64,000 nt of DNA from Spectribacter hydrogenoxidans (GTDB taxonomy: Bacteria > Pseudomonadota > Gammaproteobacteria > Nevskiales > Salinisphaeraceae): positions 248,001-312,000 of the forward strand of contig NZ_JAVRIB010000001.1 of NCBI RefSeq assembly GCF_031846275.1, written 5' to 3'. Positions 42,693-50,701 of this stretch are shown one piece after another. How positions within the stretch are numbered: position 1 is the first letter of the stretch; each line of letters begins with the position of its first letter. The notes below the pieces were generated by a model that searched no databases, was not told the DNA's origin, and saw only the letters and a list, made by a program, of their open reading frames with translations. The position numbers were made by a program, and so were the translations under genes.

Positions 42693-42717
42693 GGGCCGCG
42701 CAAGCGGCCCTTTTTTT
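42693..42717 (+). terminator. Intrinsic terminator after fliA
   Basis: GGGCCGC-GCAA-GCGGCCC, a perfect 7-bp stem with a GNRA tetraloop, is followed by seven T residues. It lies 48 bases after the fliA stop and ends the regulatory operon. Confidence 0.95.
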
Positions 42718-42866
42718 GCGCCTCGGCCGGCCCGGGGGTGCTATGGTTAGGGTTGACCGTTTTCCAGGGGGAACAACAGGCGCGCGAGTCCCGCACCAGC
42801 ACGCGTCGCCGCGGCCGGGCCACGCCGACCGGCTCGGGGACTCGCAGGGCGACTGTGCCAGTCTTG

Positions 42867-43361
42867 ATGCACTACTTTGCCTATGGTTCCAACATGCTCA
42901 CCGCGCGGCTGCGCCGGCGGGTGCGCGGTGCCCGCCCGCTGGGGCCGGCGCGTCTCAAGGGCCACGCGTTGCGTTTTCACATGAATGGGGGGGACGGCTC
43001 CGGCAAGTGCAACGCGTTTGCCACCGGCCGGCCGTCGGACATGGTCCACGGCGTCATCTTCGAGATCGACGACCGCCGCCTGCGCAAGCTGCATGCAGCT
43101 GAGGGCCCGGGCTATGAGTTCATCCAGGTGCAGGTGGAAACCGACAACGGCAGCCTGCCGGCCGGCACCTACCGGGCCCGCAACGCCTGGCTGGACGATG
43201 CCATGGCCCCCTATACCTGGTATCAGGCATTCGTGGTCGCGGGTGCTCGCGAGCACGGCCTGCCCGGGGAATACATCGCCCAGATCGAGAACATGTTCGC
43301 CCGCCGCGACGCCAACCTCTGGCGCAGCTTTCGCAACCGCATGGTCCTTCGCCGCGCTTAG
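42867..43361 (+). CDS. Gamma-glutamylcyclotransferase family protein
   Basis: A 164-residue AIG2/GGCT-fold protein. FAYGSNM at 4-10 is the substrate-binding loop and the Glu of LHAAEGPGYEF is at the catalytic position. Members release 5-oxoproline from gamma-glutamyl amino acids or amines. ATG 42867 is preferred because the fold starts directly there. The TAG stop is provided by a 27-bp repeat also found at the end of the GNAT gene (62298-62324). Any link with the amidoligase-cyclase cassette at 16.3 kb is only a shared chemistry. Confidence 0.87.
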   Translation: MHYFAYGSNMLTARLRRRVRGARPLGPARLKGHALRFHMNGGDGSGKCNAFATGRPSDMVHGVIFEIDDRRLRKLHAAEGPGYEFIQVQVETDNGSLPAGTYRARNAWLDDAMAPYTWYQAFVVAGAREHGLPGEYIAQIENMFARRDANLWRSFRNRMVLRRA

Positions 43362-43385
43362 CCCGAATAAATCACGAGGGCGACG
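43359..43385. repeat. 27-bp dispersed repeat at a stop codon (copy 1)
   Basis: TAGCCCGAATAAATCACGA followed by GGGCGACG starts with the TAG stop of the GGCT gene. Copy 2 at 62298-62324 is on the other strand and differs at one base; it also begins with a gene's TAG. It lies in a convergent gene space. Confidence 0.85.
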
Positions 43386-43393
43386 GGTGCTAC

Positions 43394-44254
43394 CTAGCCG
43401 CCGTTTTCCGCCCCGCGCTGATGCTCGCGCCGATTGATCGGGTAGCTGTGCACGGGCCCGACGAAGGGCTGGATCAGCATCCGGTCGAGTCGCTCCCACT
43501 TCGGATCGCGGAACAGATTGATGCCGATGGTCATGCCATCGTGTCCGTCGCGCGGTTGCGGCTGATAGGTGCCCAGCAGCCGATCCCACCAGGGCAGATT
43601 GAAGCCGAAGTTGGAATTGGTCTCGTCCGGATGCCAGGAGTGGTGCACCCGGTGCATGTCCGGTGTGACCACCACCCAGCGCAGCAGGCGGTCGAGGCGT
43701 GGGGGCAGCGACACGTTGCCGTGGTTGAACAGCGACGTCGCGTTGAGCAGCACCTCGAAGATCAGCACTGCTACCGGCGGGGCGCCGAGAGCTGCCACCA
43801 TCGCCATCTTCAGCGCCATCGACAGGATGATCTCGATCGGATGAAAGCGCAGGCCGGTGGTGGTGTCGAAGGCCAGGTCCGCATGATGCATCCGGTGCAG
43901 CCGCCACAACCCGGGTACGGCATGAAACAGGACGTGCTGCAGGTAGATCACGAAATCCAGCATCACCACGGCAGCGAGAATTGCCAGCCAGCCGGGGACG
44001 GGGAACATGTTGAACAGGCCCCAGCCGCCATCCCGAGCCAGCAGCGCCACCCCGACCGCCGCCGCCGGAAACAGCAGCCGGACGATGATCGTGTCGATGG
44101 CCACTATCCCGAGATTGCCGGGCCAGCGCAGGAGGCGCGGAATATCGTCGCGGCGTCGCGGTGACGCGAATTCCCAGGCCACCATGGCCACCAGCACGCC
44201 GCCGAATACGCTCAGGCGAATCCAGGGCTCGAACTGCATCATTGCGTCGATCAT
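43394..44254 (-). CDS. Sterol desaturase / fatty acid hydroxylase family protein
   Basis: A 286-residue membrane di-iron oxygenase. Three to four hydrophobic segments (for instance VFGGVLVAMVAWEFA and IIVRLLFPAAAVGVALLA) surround the His boxes HVLFH, HRMHH and HRVHHSWH, spaced as in the superfamily. It probably hydroxylates or desaturates a lipid chain; bacterial members act on carotenoids, ornithine lipids or hopanoids and the substrate cannot be told here. It is convergent with the GGCT gene and divergent from a cation antiporter. Confidence 0.9.
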   Translation of the reverse strand: MIDAMMQFEPWIRLSVFGGVLVAMVAWEFASPRRRDDIPRLLRWPGNLGIVAIDTIIVRLLFPAAAVGVALLARDGGWGLFNMFPVPGWLAILAAVVMLDFVIYLQHVLFHAVPGLWRLHRMHHADLAFDTTTGLRFHPIEIILSMALKMAMVAALGAPPVAVLIFEVLLNATSLFNHGNVSLPPRLDRLLRWVVVTPDMHRVHHSWHPDETNSNFGFNLPWWDRLLGTYQPQPRDGHDGMTIGINLFRDPKWERLDRMLIQPFVGPVHSYPINRREHQRGAENGG

Positions 44255-44311
44255 CGGTACGTCCCGGTCGAATCTGATCGGCCCATTCTAGCCGTCGGAG
44301 GTGGATACGGT

Positions 44312-44358
44312 CCGGGGTAAGTGGCCGATGCGTGCCGGCATGCATATCCTTACCCCGG
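44312..44358. promoter_or_regulatory. Nested palindrome upstream of the antiporter
   Basis: CCGGGGTAAG (44312-44321) pairs with CTTACCCCGG (44349-44358); the loop contains a second palindrome centred on TGCCGGCA with ATGC/GCAT flanks. The structure ends 50 bases before the antiporter ATG. It could be an operator for a dimeric regulator or an RNA hairpin in the 5' leader. Confidence 0.5.
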
Positions 44359-44408
44359 TTGCCGTCGTATATTCGCGCCGCCTGGTTTCCAATGGAGCAC
44401 CCGACGTC

Positions 44409-45374
44409 ATGTTGATTGCTGCGCTGGCCGTTCTGGCCGGATTGATATTGCTGGTATGGAGTGCCGACCGGTTCGTCACCGGGGCCGCGGCGGCGGCCGG
44501 CCATTTCGGGGTGCCGCCGTTGCTGATCGGCATGGTGATCGTGGGTTTCGGCACCTCGGCTCCGGAAATGGTGGTGTCGGCCCTGGCCAGCGCCCAGGGC
44601 AATCCGGGCATTGCACTGGGCAATGCCTATGGCTCGAACATCACCAACATTGCGCTCATTCTGGGCCTGACCGCCGTGATCGCGCCGATTGCCGTGCATT
44701 CCCGGGTACTCCGCCGCGAGCTGCCGCTGCTGGGTGCGGTGACGCTGCTGGCGGCCTGGCAGTTATCGGATGGCGCGCTGTCCTGGCTCGATGCCGTGGC
44801 CCTGCTCTCGGTATTCGCCCTGCTGATGGCCTGGATGATCGTCCAGGGACTGCGTGGCCGTGACGACGCCCTGGCTGCCGACATGGCGCAGGAGCTGAAT
44901 GCCAACACCATGCCGCTGGGCCGGGCGCTGTTCTGGCTGAGTCTGGGATTGCTGCTGCTGGTGGCCGCATCCCGGCTGCTGGTGTGGGGTGCGGTCACCA
45001 TCGCTCAGGGCTTCGGGGTGAGCGACCTGATCATCGGGTTGACGATCGTGGCCGTGGGCACCTCGCTGCCGGAACTGGCCTCGTCGCTGATTGCCGCCCG
45101 CAAGGGCGAGCACGACATCGCCCTGGGCAACATCGTGGGGTCCAACCTGTTCAACACCCTGGCGGTGGTGGGCATTGCCGGCGCCATCCATCCGATGGCG
45201 GTGGAACCGGGCGTACTCGGCCGCGATGTGCTGGTGATGGCGGCACTGACCGCCGCGCTATTCATTTTCTGCCTCGGCCGACGCGGTGCCGGGCGCATCA
45301 ACCGCTGGGAGGGGGCCGCGTTGCTGGCGGCTTATGCGGGCTATCTGGGATGGCTGCTCAGCGGGCTTGCCTGA
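44409..45374 (+). CDS. Calcium/sodium antiporter, YrbG family
   Basis: A 321-residue cation exchanger of the CaCA superfamily with about ten membrane helices in two inverted halves. The ion-binding alpha repeats are GFGTSAPEMVVSAL in the first half and AVGTSLPELASSLIAA in the second, with GNAYGSNITNIALILG and GNIVGSNLFNTLAVVG following each. The ATG at 44409 gives a membrane helix from residue 1; a longer reading adds an unlikely charged stretch. It exports Ca or Na; a palindromic structure sits in its upstream region. Confidence 0.93.
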   Translation: MLIAALAVLAGLILLVWSADRFVTGAAAAAGHFGVPPLLIGMVIVGFGTSAPEMVVSALASAQGNPGIALGNAYGSNITNIALILGLTAVIAPIAVHSRVLRRELPLLGAVTLLAAWQLSDGALSWLDAVALLSVFALLMAWMIVQGLRGRDDALAADMAQELNANTMPLGRALFWLSLGLLLLVAASRLLVWGAVTIAQGFGVSDLIIGLTIVAVGTSLPELASSLIAARKGEHDIALGNIVGSNLFNTLAVVGIAGAIHPMAVEPGVLGRDVLVMAALTAALFIFCLGRRGAGRINRWEGAALLAAYAGYLGWLLSGLA

Positions 45375-45405
45375 AGGCGCCGGCCCGCGTCGTCGGCGCT
45401 GCCTA

Positions 45406-46512
45406 TCAATACGCTCCCGTCACCCGCGACAGCAGGGTGGGCTGCGGGCGGCCGGCGCGCAGGGCGCGAATGAAGCGGGCCAGAGCCGCCTCGGCTTCCG
45501 GCAGCCCGTCACGGCGGTGGGGGGCGGTGTTGGCGGCGTAGGTGTCGAGCCGTTCCAGGAATCGGCCGATGTCGTTGAGGGCGGGGCCGGTCAGACTGGT
45601 CTGGGCTCCCACGCCCATGTTCACTACCGCCCGGGCGTTCAGGCGCTGTTCCACCACGTCCTCGGGCATGGTCAGGACCGGCTTGCCCAGGAACACGGCT
45701 TCACTGAGCAACTGGTTGCCGGCGGTGCTGATCACCCCCTTGCAGCCGGCAAGGTCCGCCACAAAGCCCTCGTTCGCAGGCAGCTTGAAGTGCAGGTTGC
45801 CTTCCTGCCCGTGGCGCGGCACACCGTATACGATGACCTTCTCGCCGCAGGCGCGCAGCGCGGTGTCCAGGGCGGTGGTGTACTGATGTTCGCCCTTGTT
45901 GAGATAGGCCAACAGGTAGTTGCCGCGTTCGGGACGGGCGTTGCGCACCGCATCGCGCAGGATCGGCCCTACCACCTCGACGCCCGGCATCCGGGGTCTG
46001 GCGGGGTAGAAGCTCGACACCAGCACCCGATCCGGGTCGCCCATGAACAGCCGGTAGCCCAGGGCGTCACGCATGCCGCGCCAGCGGTCCTCGGGGGCGA
46101 AATCGCAATGGCAGAAGGCCATGATGCCCACGTGATCGAAGCTGATCCGCGGAATGCCGTGATGACGCGCGAAACGATGGGTCCAGGTTTCGGAGTCGGA
46201 GATCACCAGGTCCGGCGCGAAGGCCGCCAGCCGTCGCCACACCGCCCGGGTCTGCGGCCCCGCCGCCAGCAGGTCCGCCGTCAGCCCGGCGTTGCGGGCC
46301 ATGGTCAGCGGCGCGGACAATCGGCCCTGGTCGTCGTACTGGTAGCCGATCACCGGGAGGGTTTCGCAGGGAAAGCGCTCGTGCAGCGCCTGGTAGGCAT
46401 CCCGGCCGGCGAACACCTTCACGTTGTGCCGTTGCATCAGCGCCGGCAGCACCGCCGAGGTCCGCATGGCGTGGCCGCGACCGTAACCCATCACCCCGTA
46501 GGCAATCCGCAT
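45406..46512 (-). CDS. Glycosyltransferase, MJ1255-like GT-B family
   Basis: A 368-residue GT-B fold protein starting MRIAYGVMGYGRGHAMRTSAVL, a nucleotide-sugar transferase glycine loop, with LVISDSETW and HHGIPRISFDHV in the N-half and the donor-binding GVISTAGNQLLSEAVFLGKPVLTMP in the C-half. This is the MJ1255-type family related to MurG and UDP-glucuronosyltransferases; acceptors are unknown. GGAG lies 6 bases before the ATG at 46512 but directly abuts the ATG at 46518, so the former is the start. The chorismatase gene is upstream on the same strand after 72 bases. Confidence 0.82.
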   Translation of the reverse strand: MRIAYGVMGYGRGHAMRTSAVLPALMQRHNVKVFAGRDAYQALHERFPCETLPVIGYQYDDQGRLSAPLTMARNAGLTADLLAAGPQTRAVWRRLAAFAPDLVISDSETWTHRFARHHGIPRISFDHVGIMAFCHCDFAPEDRWRGMRDALGYRLFMGDPDRVLVSSFYPARPRMPGVEVVGPILRDAVRNARPERGNYLLAYLNKGEHQYTTALDTALRACGEKVIVYGVPRHGQEGNLHFKLPANEGFVADLAGCKGVISTAGNQLLSEAVFLGKPVLTMPEDVVEQRLNARAVVNMGVGAQTSLTGPALNDIGRFLERLDTYAANTAPHRRDGLPEAEAALARFIRALRAGRPQPTLLSRVTGAY

Positions 46513-46584
46513 GGTCATCTCCGGTTCATGTACGCTGGGCCAGCGTAGTTGGCGCATGTGACGCTGCGGTGACGGCGGTTTGAG

Positions 46585-47532
46585 CTACGCCGTGGCCAGT
46601 GCTTCTACCTCGACCAGCAGGTCCCGCCGGCACAGCTCCGCCTGGCGGCAGGTCCAGGCCAGCCCGGGGGGCAGCCGGTCGGCGAGAACCGTTTCCACGG
46701 TGTCGATATCGCCCGGATCACGCAGGTACACGATCAGGTGCTCCAGCGTTGTCAGGCCGCGACCGGCAAACGGTTCTCCGGCGGTTTCCAGCAGTGTGGC
46801 CACATTCGCCAGCGATTCCGACAGTTGTGCGGCCACGTCGCCCGGATGCCGCGTTTCATGGCCGAGGATGCTGGCAGTGCCGGAGATGAACAGCTGGTCC
46901 GCCGCACCCGGCCAGGCCATGCGCGCGGCCCGGGCAAAGGCGGGCCGGCTGGGCCCGTAGCGCCGAGGATACTCATAGGCTCGCACCTGCCGCGGGTTCT
47001 CCAGGGGCTGCGGGGGTGTCCGGGTGAGCAGGCATTGCAGGTGCAGCCCCGGCAGCTGGCTGCCGACCACGGTGGCCGCGGGCATGCGGTCGAGCAGCGA
47101 GGGATGATCCTGCAGCACTTCGAGCCGCCCCTGGCAGAAGCGCTTGTAGCGTTCCGCGTCGCCCTCGCCGGCGTTGATGTCGGACAGGTAGTGCCAAACC
47201 CGCAGCAGATGGGGAAATCCCAGTGCCTCGCGCAGGTCCAGCAATTGCCGGTAGACGTGACGGGCCAGATCGGCCGCATTGGCGTCGGGGGTCGTGATCG
47301 ACAGTGTGGCCAGGCAGACGGACTCGTTGGCGGCGTAGGACCAGCCAGCGGTCTCACCCTTTATATGCGGGTCCGCGATGCGCCAGTCGATCACCGGGTG
47401 GCCGGCCAGACGGGGGGCGATGCGCTCCTCCGGCAGCGGTCGGTGGGGCACCGGCTCGCTGTCGCCGCCAGCCGGAACCGACCACACGGGCGGTGGCGGA
47501 GCCGGGTTGCCCGATGAGTGATCCTGATTCAC
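46585..47532 (-). CDS. Chorismatase, FkbO/Hyg5/XanB2 family
   Basis: A 315-residue RidA-related enzyme of the chorismatase family. VWHYLSDINAGEGDAERYKRFCQGR and the C-half LFISGTASILGHETRHPGDV are the family landmarks. Relatives split chorismate to pyruvate plus 3-hydroxybenzoate or 4-hydroxybenzoate (XanB2 makes both) or a dihydrodiol (FkbO). XanB2 feeds aryl polyene pigments and ubiquinone. The product type cannot be read here. The start is a GTG at 47532, since no internal Met leaves an intact fold. No pigment or polyketide genes flank it; a ubiquinone role is possible (inference). Confidence 0.85.
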   Translation of the reverse strand: MNQDHSSGNPAPPPPVWSVPAGGDSEPVPHRPLPEERIAPRLAGHPVIDWRIADPHIKGETAGWSYAANESVCLATLSITTPDANAADLARHVYRQLLDLREALGFPHLLRVWHYLSDINAGEGDAERYKRFCQGRLEVLQDHPSLLDRMPAATVVGSQLPGLHLQCLLTRTPPQPLENPRQVRAYEYPRRYGPSRPAFARAARMAWPGAADQLFISGTASILGHETRHPGDVAAQLSESLANVATLLETAGEPFAGRGLTTLEHLIVYLRDPGDIDTVETVLADRLPPGLAWTCRQAELCRRDLLVEVEALATA

Positions 47533-47709
47533 GAGTATGCGTTTTGCCTGACGGGGGAGCGGCGGCTGGCCACCAGCTGTGCGGCCGCAATTCTAACCAC
47601 CCGTTGGATTCCCTGCCATCCCGGGCGGTGACAATCGGTAGCGGCTGGCGCAACATGGTTTGCCGGGAAACGGAAGGAACGCTCCGATTCATTCGGTCAA
47701 GGGGGAAGG

Positions 47710-48654
47710 ATGATGAAGTGGCTCGGACGAGGCCTGGTGCTGCTGGTCGGCGCCCTGATCGTGGCGCTGGTGTTTCTGTACGTCGTATCGCCGCAAACTG
47801 CCTACCGGCTGGCGCTGACGCTGGAGCGCAGCAACGCGGGACTGGAAGTCGGCGAGGTGTCGCTGGGGGACCTGACGCTGCCGGTACTGCAAGGCGGCGA
47901 TGGCCCACCATTGCTGCTGATCCACGGTTTCGGTGGCGACAAGGACAACTGGACCCGGCTGGCCGGCGAACTGACCGATTCGTATCGTGTTATCGCCCCG
48001 GATCTGCCGCCGTTCGGGGAGGCGCCGGTCGACCCCGACCGCGGCTATACGTATGCCGCGCAGGTGGATCGCATCCACCAGCTGGTGCAGGTCATGGAGC
48101 TGTCGCTGGTGCATATCGGCGGCAACTCGATGGGCGGCGCGATCGCCGGGGCCTATGCAGCCGCGCATCCGGAAACGGTGCGGTCGCTGTGGTTGCTGGC
48201 CCCCGCGGCAGTGGCCGACGCGCCGCCGAGCGAGCTGGCCGCACACGTGGAGGCGGGCGGATCTAACCCGTTGATGCCGGCCACGCGAGCCGATTATTTC
48301 GACCTCATGGACTGGGTCTTCCACGACCCACCCTATGTGCCTGCGCCCATCCAGTGGGTACTGGCCCAGCGTGCGGTCGAGCACCGTGACCGCCGGCTGA
48401 CAGTGCTGGAGCAGATCCGGGCCGATCCGCTGGATCTGGCCGCGGCGCTGGATGGTGTGGGCGTTCCCACGCTGATCACCTGGGGCGAAAAGGACCGCCT
48501 GCTGGCCGTGGACGGCGCACGGATCCTGGATCAGGCCCTGCCGGACAGCCAGTTGCACCTGATGCCCGCGACCGGGCATGTACCCATGATCGAGCGACCG
48601 GCGGCCACCGCTGCCGCATTCCGCGAGTTCGCGGCGGGTCTGGAAACGCGCTAA
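47710..48654 (+). CDS. Membrane-anchored alpha/beta hydrolase
   Basis: A 314-residue serine hydrolase with an N-terminal membrane helix (LVLLVGALIVALVFLYVVS, 9-27). The fold shows the oxyanion HGFGGDKDNW, the nucleophile Ser in IGGNSMGGAIAG, the acid Asp in WGEKDRLL and the catalytic His in ATGHVPMIE, so the triad is complete. Lipase/esterase or acyl hydrolase activity facing the periplasm is likely. GGGGGAAGG directly abuts the first of two ATG codons, so the second (47713) may be used. It overlaps the GT9 gene by 4 bases tail to tail. Confidence 0.88.
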   Translation: MMKWLGRGLVLLVGALIVALVFLYVVSPQTAYRLALTLERSNAGLEVGEVSLGDLTLPVLQGGDGPPLLLIHGFGGDKDNWTRLAGELTDSYRVIAPDLPPFGEAPVDPDRGYTYAAQVDRIHQLVQVMELSLVHIGGNSMGGAIAGAYAAAHPETVRSLWLLAPAAVADAPPSELAAHVEAGGSNPLMPATRADYFDLMDWVFHDPPYVPAPIQWVLAQRAVEHRDRRLTVLEQIRADPLDLAAALDGVGVPTLITWGEKDRLLAVDGARILDQALPDSQLHLMPATGHVPMIERPAATAAAFREFAAGLETR

Positions 48655-49742
48655 CCCTGCCGTCGCAGCAATTCGTCCGTCTGCTTGCGTAACGCCAGCA
48701 GCATTCGAGCGGCGGCTGCGGGCTCGACCGGTGTGGTGATGGCGCAACACAGTTCGCCCAGCGGCGCGAACCGCTCGGGCGGGGTGGCCTGGAACAGCCC
48801 GAGTACCGGCACGCCGGTGGCGCTGGCCAGATGCATCGGCCCGGAATCCGCCGCGATGAAGCCGTCCATCTGCTCGATGATGGCGGCCAGTTCGCCCAGA
48901 TCCGATGTGCCCACCGGGGTTGCGGTCGGGGCCAGGGCCGGCCCGCCGGGCCGAACGATCTGCACCAGCGTGGCGTCCGGCGCCTGCTCTTGCACCGCGG
49001 TGCACCAGGCCTGCCACCAGTCGCCGGGCAACTGCTTGCCGCCGGTGGCCTCGGCGAAGAACCCGATCAGCGGTCCGTCCGCAGCGGCACCAAGCGAGGC
49101 CTGCAACCGATTGTGGGCACGGCTTCGCTGGTGGTCGGTCAGCCCCACGGCGGTCGTCTTGATGCGGTGGACTGGTGTGCCCGTGATCGCTGCCAGCAGA
49201 TACAGGGGTTGCAGCCCGGTGTGCGGCTCGTGATCGGGGAACGCCGCGGCATGGGTCAGTTTCAGCCACTGGTCCGCCGCGGCGAAACCCAGCCGATACC
49301 GGGCCCCGCTGACGGCCATGGCAAGGCGATTGCTCGAGGAATGGTTGTTGGGGTCGATGGCCAGGTCGTAGCGCTGCCGTCGCAGGTGCCGGATCAGCGG
49401 CACGAGGCGCCGCAGCAGCGGCCAGGGCTCGGTCGGTACCTCGTGGACCCGATTCACGCCCGGCAGATTCTCCAGCAGTACGCCGTTGTAGCGACCCTGA
49501 ACCAGGACATCGATCCGCGCCTGCGGGAAGGTCGCGGCCAGGGATTGCAGCAGCGGGGTCAGCAGGACGGTGTTGCCCAGCCGCTTGTTGACCCGGCAGA
49601 CCAGGATGCGTGTCGGGCACGGTAGCGGTGCATGGCACGGCGTCGGTGTCGCCGCCAGCCGGGCCAGCCAACGGCTCGTCCGGTCGCGCAGTGCGCGGCG
49701 CGCGCGCCGTATCAGGCGGCGCAGCCCGTGCTCGTGATCCAT
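48651..49742 (-). CDS. Glycosyltransferase family 9 (heptosyltransferase-like)
   Basis: A 363-residue GT9 protein. After a basic N-terminal region (RRLIRRARRALRDR) the fold begins ILVCRVNKRLGNTVLLTPLLQSLAATFP, the GT9 hallmark; the donor site has IGFFAEATGGKQLPGDWW and IEQMDGFIAADSGPMHLASATGVPVLGLF. Such enzymes add heptose or other sugars to the LPS core. The 43-residue Arg-rich start may bind membrane. ATG 49742 is chosen since the reading further upstream is not homologous. Confidence 0.9.
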   Translation of the reverse strand: MDHEHGLRRLIRRARRALRDRTSRWLARLAATPTPCHAPLPCPTRILVCRVNKRLGNTVLLTPLLQSLAATFPQARIDVLVQGRYNGVLLENLPGVNRVHEVPTEPWPLLRRLVPLIRHLRRQRYDLAIDPNNHSSSNRLAMAVSGARYRLGFAAADQWLKLTHAAAFPDHEPHTGLQPLYLLAAITGTPVHRIKTTAVGLTDHQRSRAHNRLQASLGAAADGPLIGFFAEATGGKQLPGDWWQAWCTAVQEQAPDATLVQIVRPGGPALAPTATPVGTSDLGELAAIIEQMDGFIAADSGPMHLASATGVPVLGLFQATPPERFAPLGELCCAITTPVEPAAAARMLLALRKQTDELLRRQG

Positions 49743-49885
49743 GCGACGGTAATGTCCCAAAACCCGTCCTGCCCCTGTTCGTGACGATGCCCGACCCTTG
49801 CTGGGCGCGCGCTCAAGAATAACCCGGATATCATTGTGTTGCCTGCCGAAACAGGGCATAACCGCAGCCATAGGCCCGTGCCCGG

Positions 49886-50698
49886 ATGACGACCCGCATG
49901 ACCCCCGGCCCGCCAGTGGCAGTGATCTACACCGACCTGGACGGTACGCTGCTGTCGCATGACGGCTACGATTGGCGCTCTGCCACCGCCGCCCTCTCCG
50001 CCGCGGCCGATCGGGGTGTGCCGGTAGTGCCGATTACTAGCAAGACCCGGGCCGAAATGGGGCCTGTGCGTGCCGAACTGGGCCTGGTGACACCCTACGC
50101 GGTGGAAAACGGGGGCGCGATCGTGCTTGCCGGGCCGGCGCCCGAGGAAACGGTGCTCACACTCGGACCCGCCTATGCCGAGATCTGCAGGCTGCTGGTC
50201 CGGCTGCGCGCCCGCGGCTGGCGTTTCAGCGGGTTTGCCGACCTGGGGCCGATCGCCGTGGCCGAGGCCACCGGGCTGGACCCGGCCGCGGCCGAACGCG
50301 CCTGCGACCGGCTGTGTTCCGAACCGCTGATCTGGCAGGACACCGATGCCGCCCTGCACGATTTCCGGGCGGTGCTGGCCGGGCACGGTCTGACCACCCG
50401 CCGCGGCGGTCGCTTCCTGCACGTGATGGGCCGATGCGACAAGGGTGCCGCCCTCCGGCGCCTGCAGGCCCATATCGGGGCCGGGACGACGCCGGCCTCG
50501 CTGGCCCTGGGCGACAGCCCCAACGATTTCGACATGCTTGCCGCCGCCGACCGCGGGGTGCTGGTGGCCCGGCCGGACGGCAGCTACGCCGCACCGCCCG
50601 ACCCGCCCGGTTTGATCCATGCGCCGGGCATCGGCCCCGCCGGCTGGAACGCCGCGGTGCTAGATTGGCTGGCAGACAACGTGAACGGCGAGTGCTGA
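49886..50698 (+). CDS. Glucosyl/mannosyl-3-phosphoglycerate phosphatase
   Basis: A 270-residue HAD-IIB phosphatase: YTDLDGTLLSH (nucleophile Asp at 16), PITSKTRAEM (motif II), FLHVMGRCDKGAALRRL (motif III Lys) and LGDSPNDFDML (motif IV). The ENGGAI motif and HVMGRCDKGAA are typical of mannosyl-3-phosphoglycerate phosphatase. It removes the phosphate from the product of the next gene, 3 bases downstream, giving glucosylglycerate or mannosylglycerate. An ATG at 49898 is an alternative start. Confidence 0.88.
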   Translation: MTTRMTPGPPVAVIYTDLDGTLLSHDGYDWRSATAALSAAADRGVPVVPITSKTRAEMGPVRAELGLVTPYAVENGGAIVLAGPAPEETVLTLGPAYAEICRLLVRLRARGWRFSGFADLGPIAVAEATGLDPAAAERACDRLCSEPLIWQDTDAALHDFRAVLAGHGLTTRRGGRFLHVMGRCDKGAALRRLQAHIGAGTTPASLALGDSPNDFDMLAAADRGVLVARPDGSYAAPPDPPGLIHAPGIGPAGWNAAVLDWLADNVNGEC

Positions 50699-50701
50699 CC
50701 C

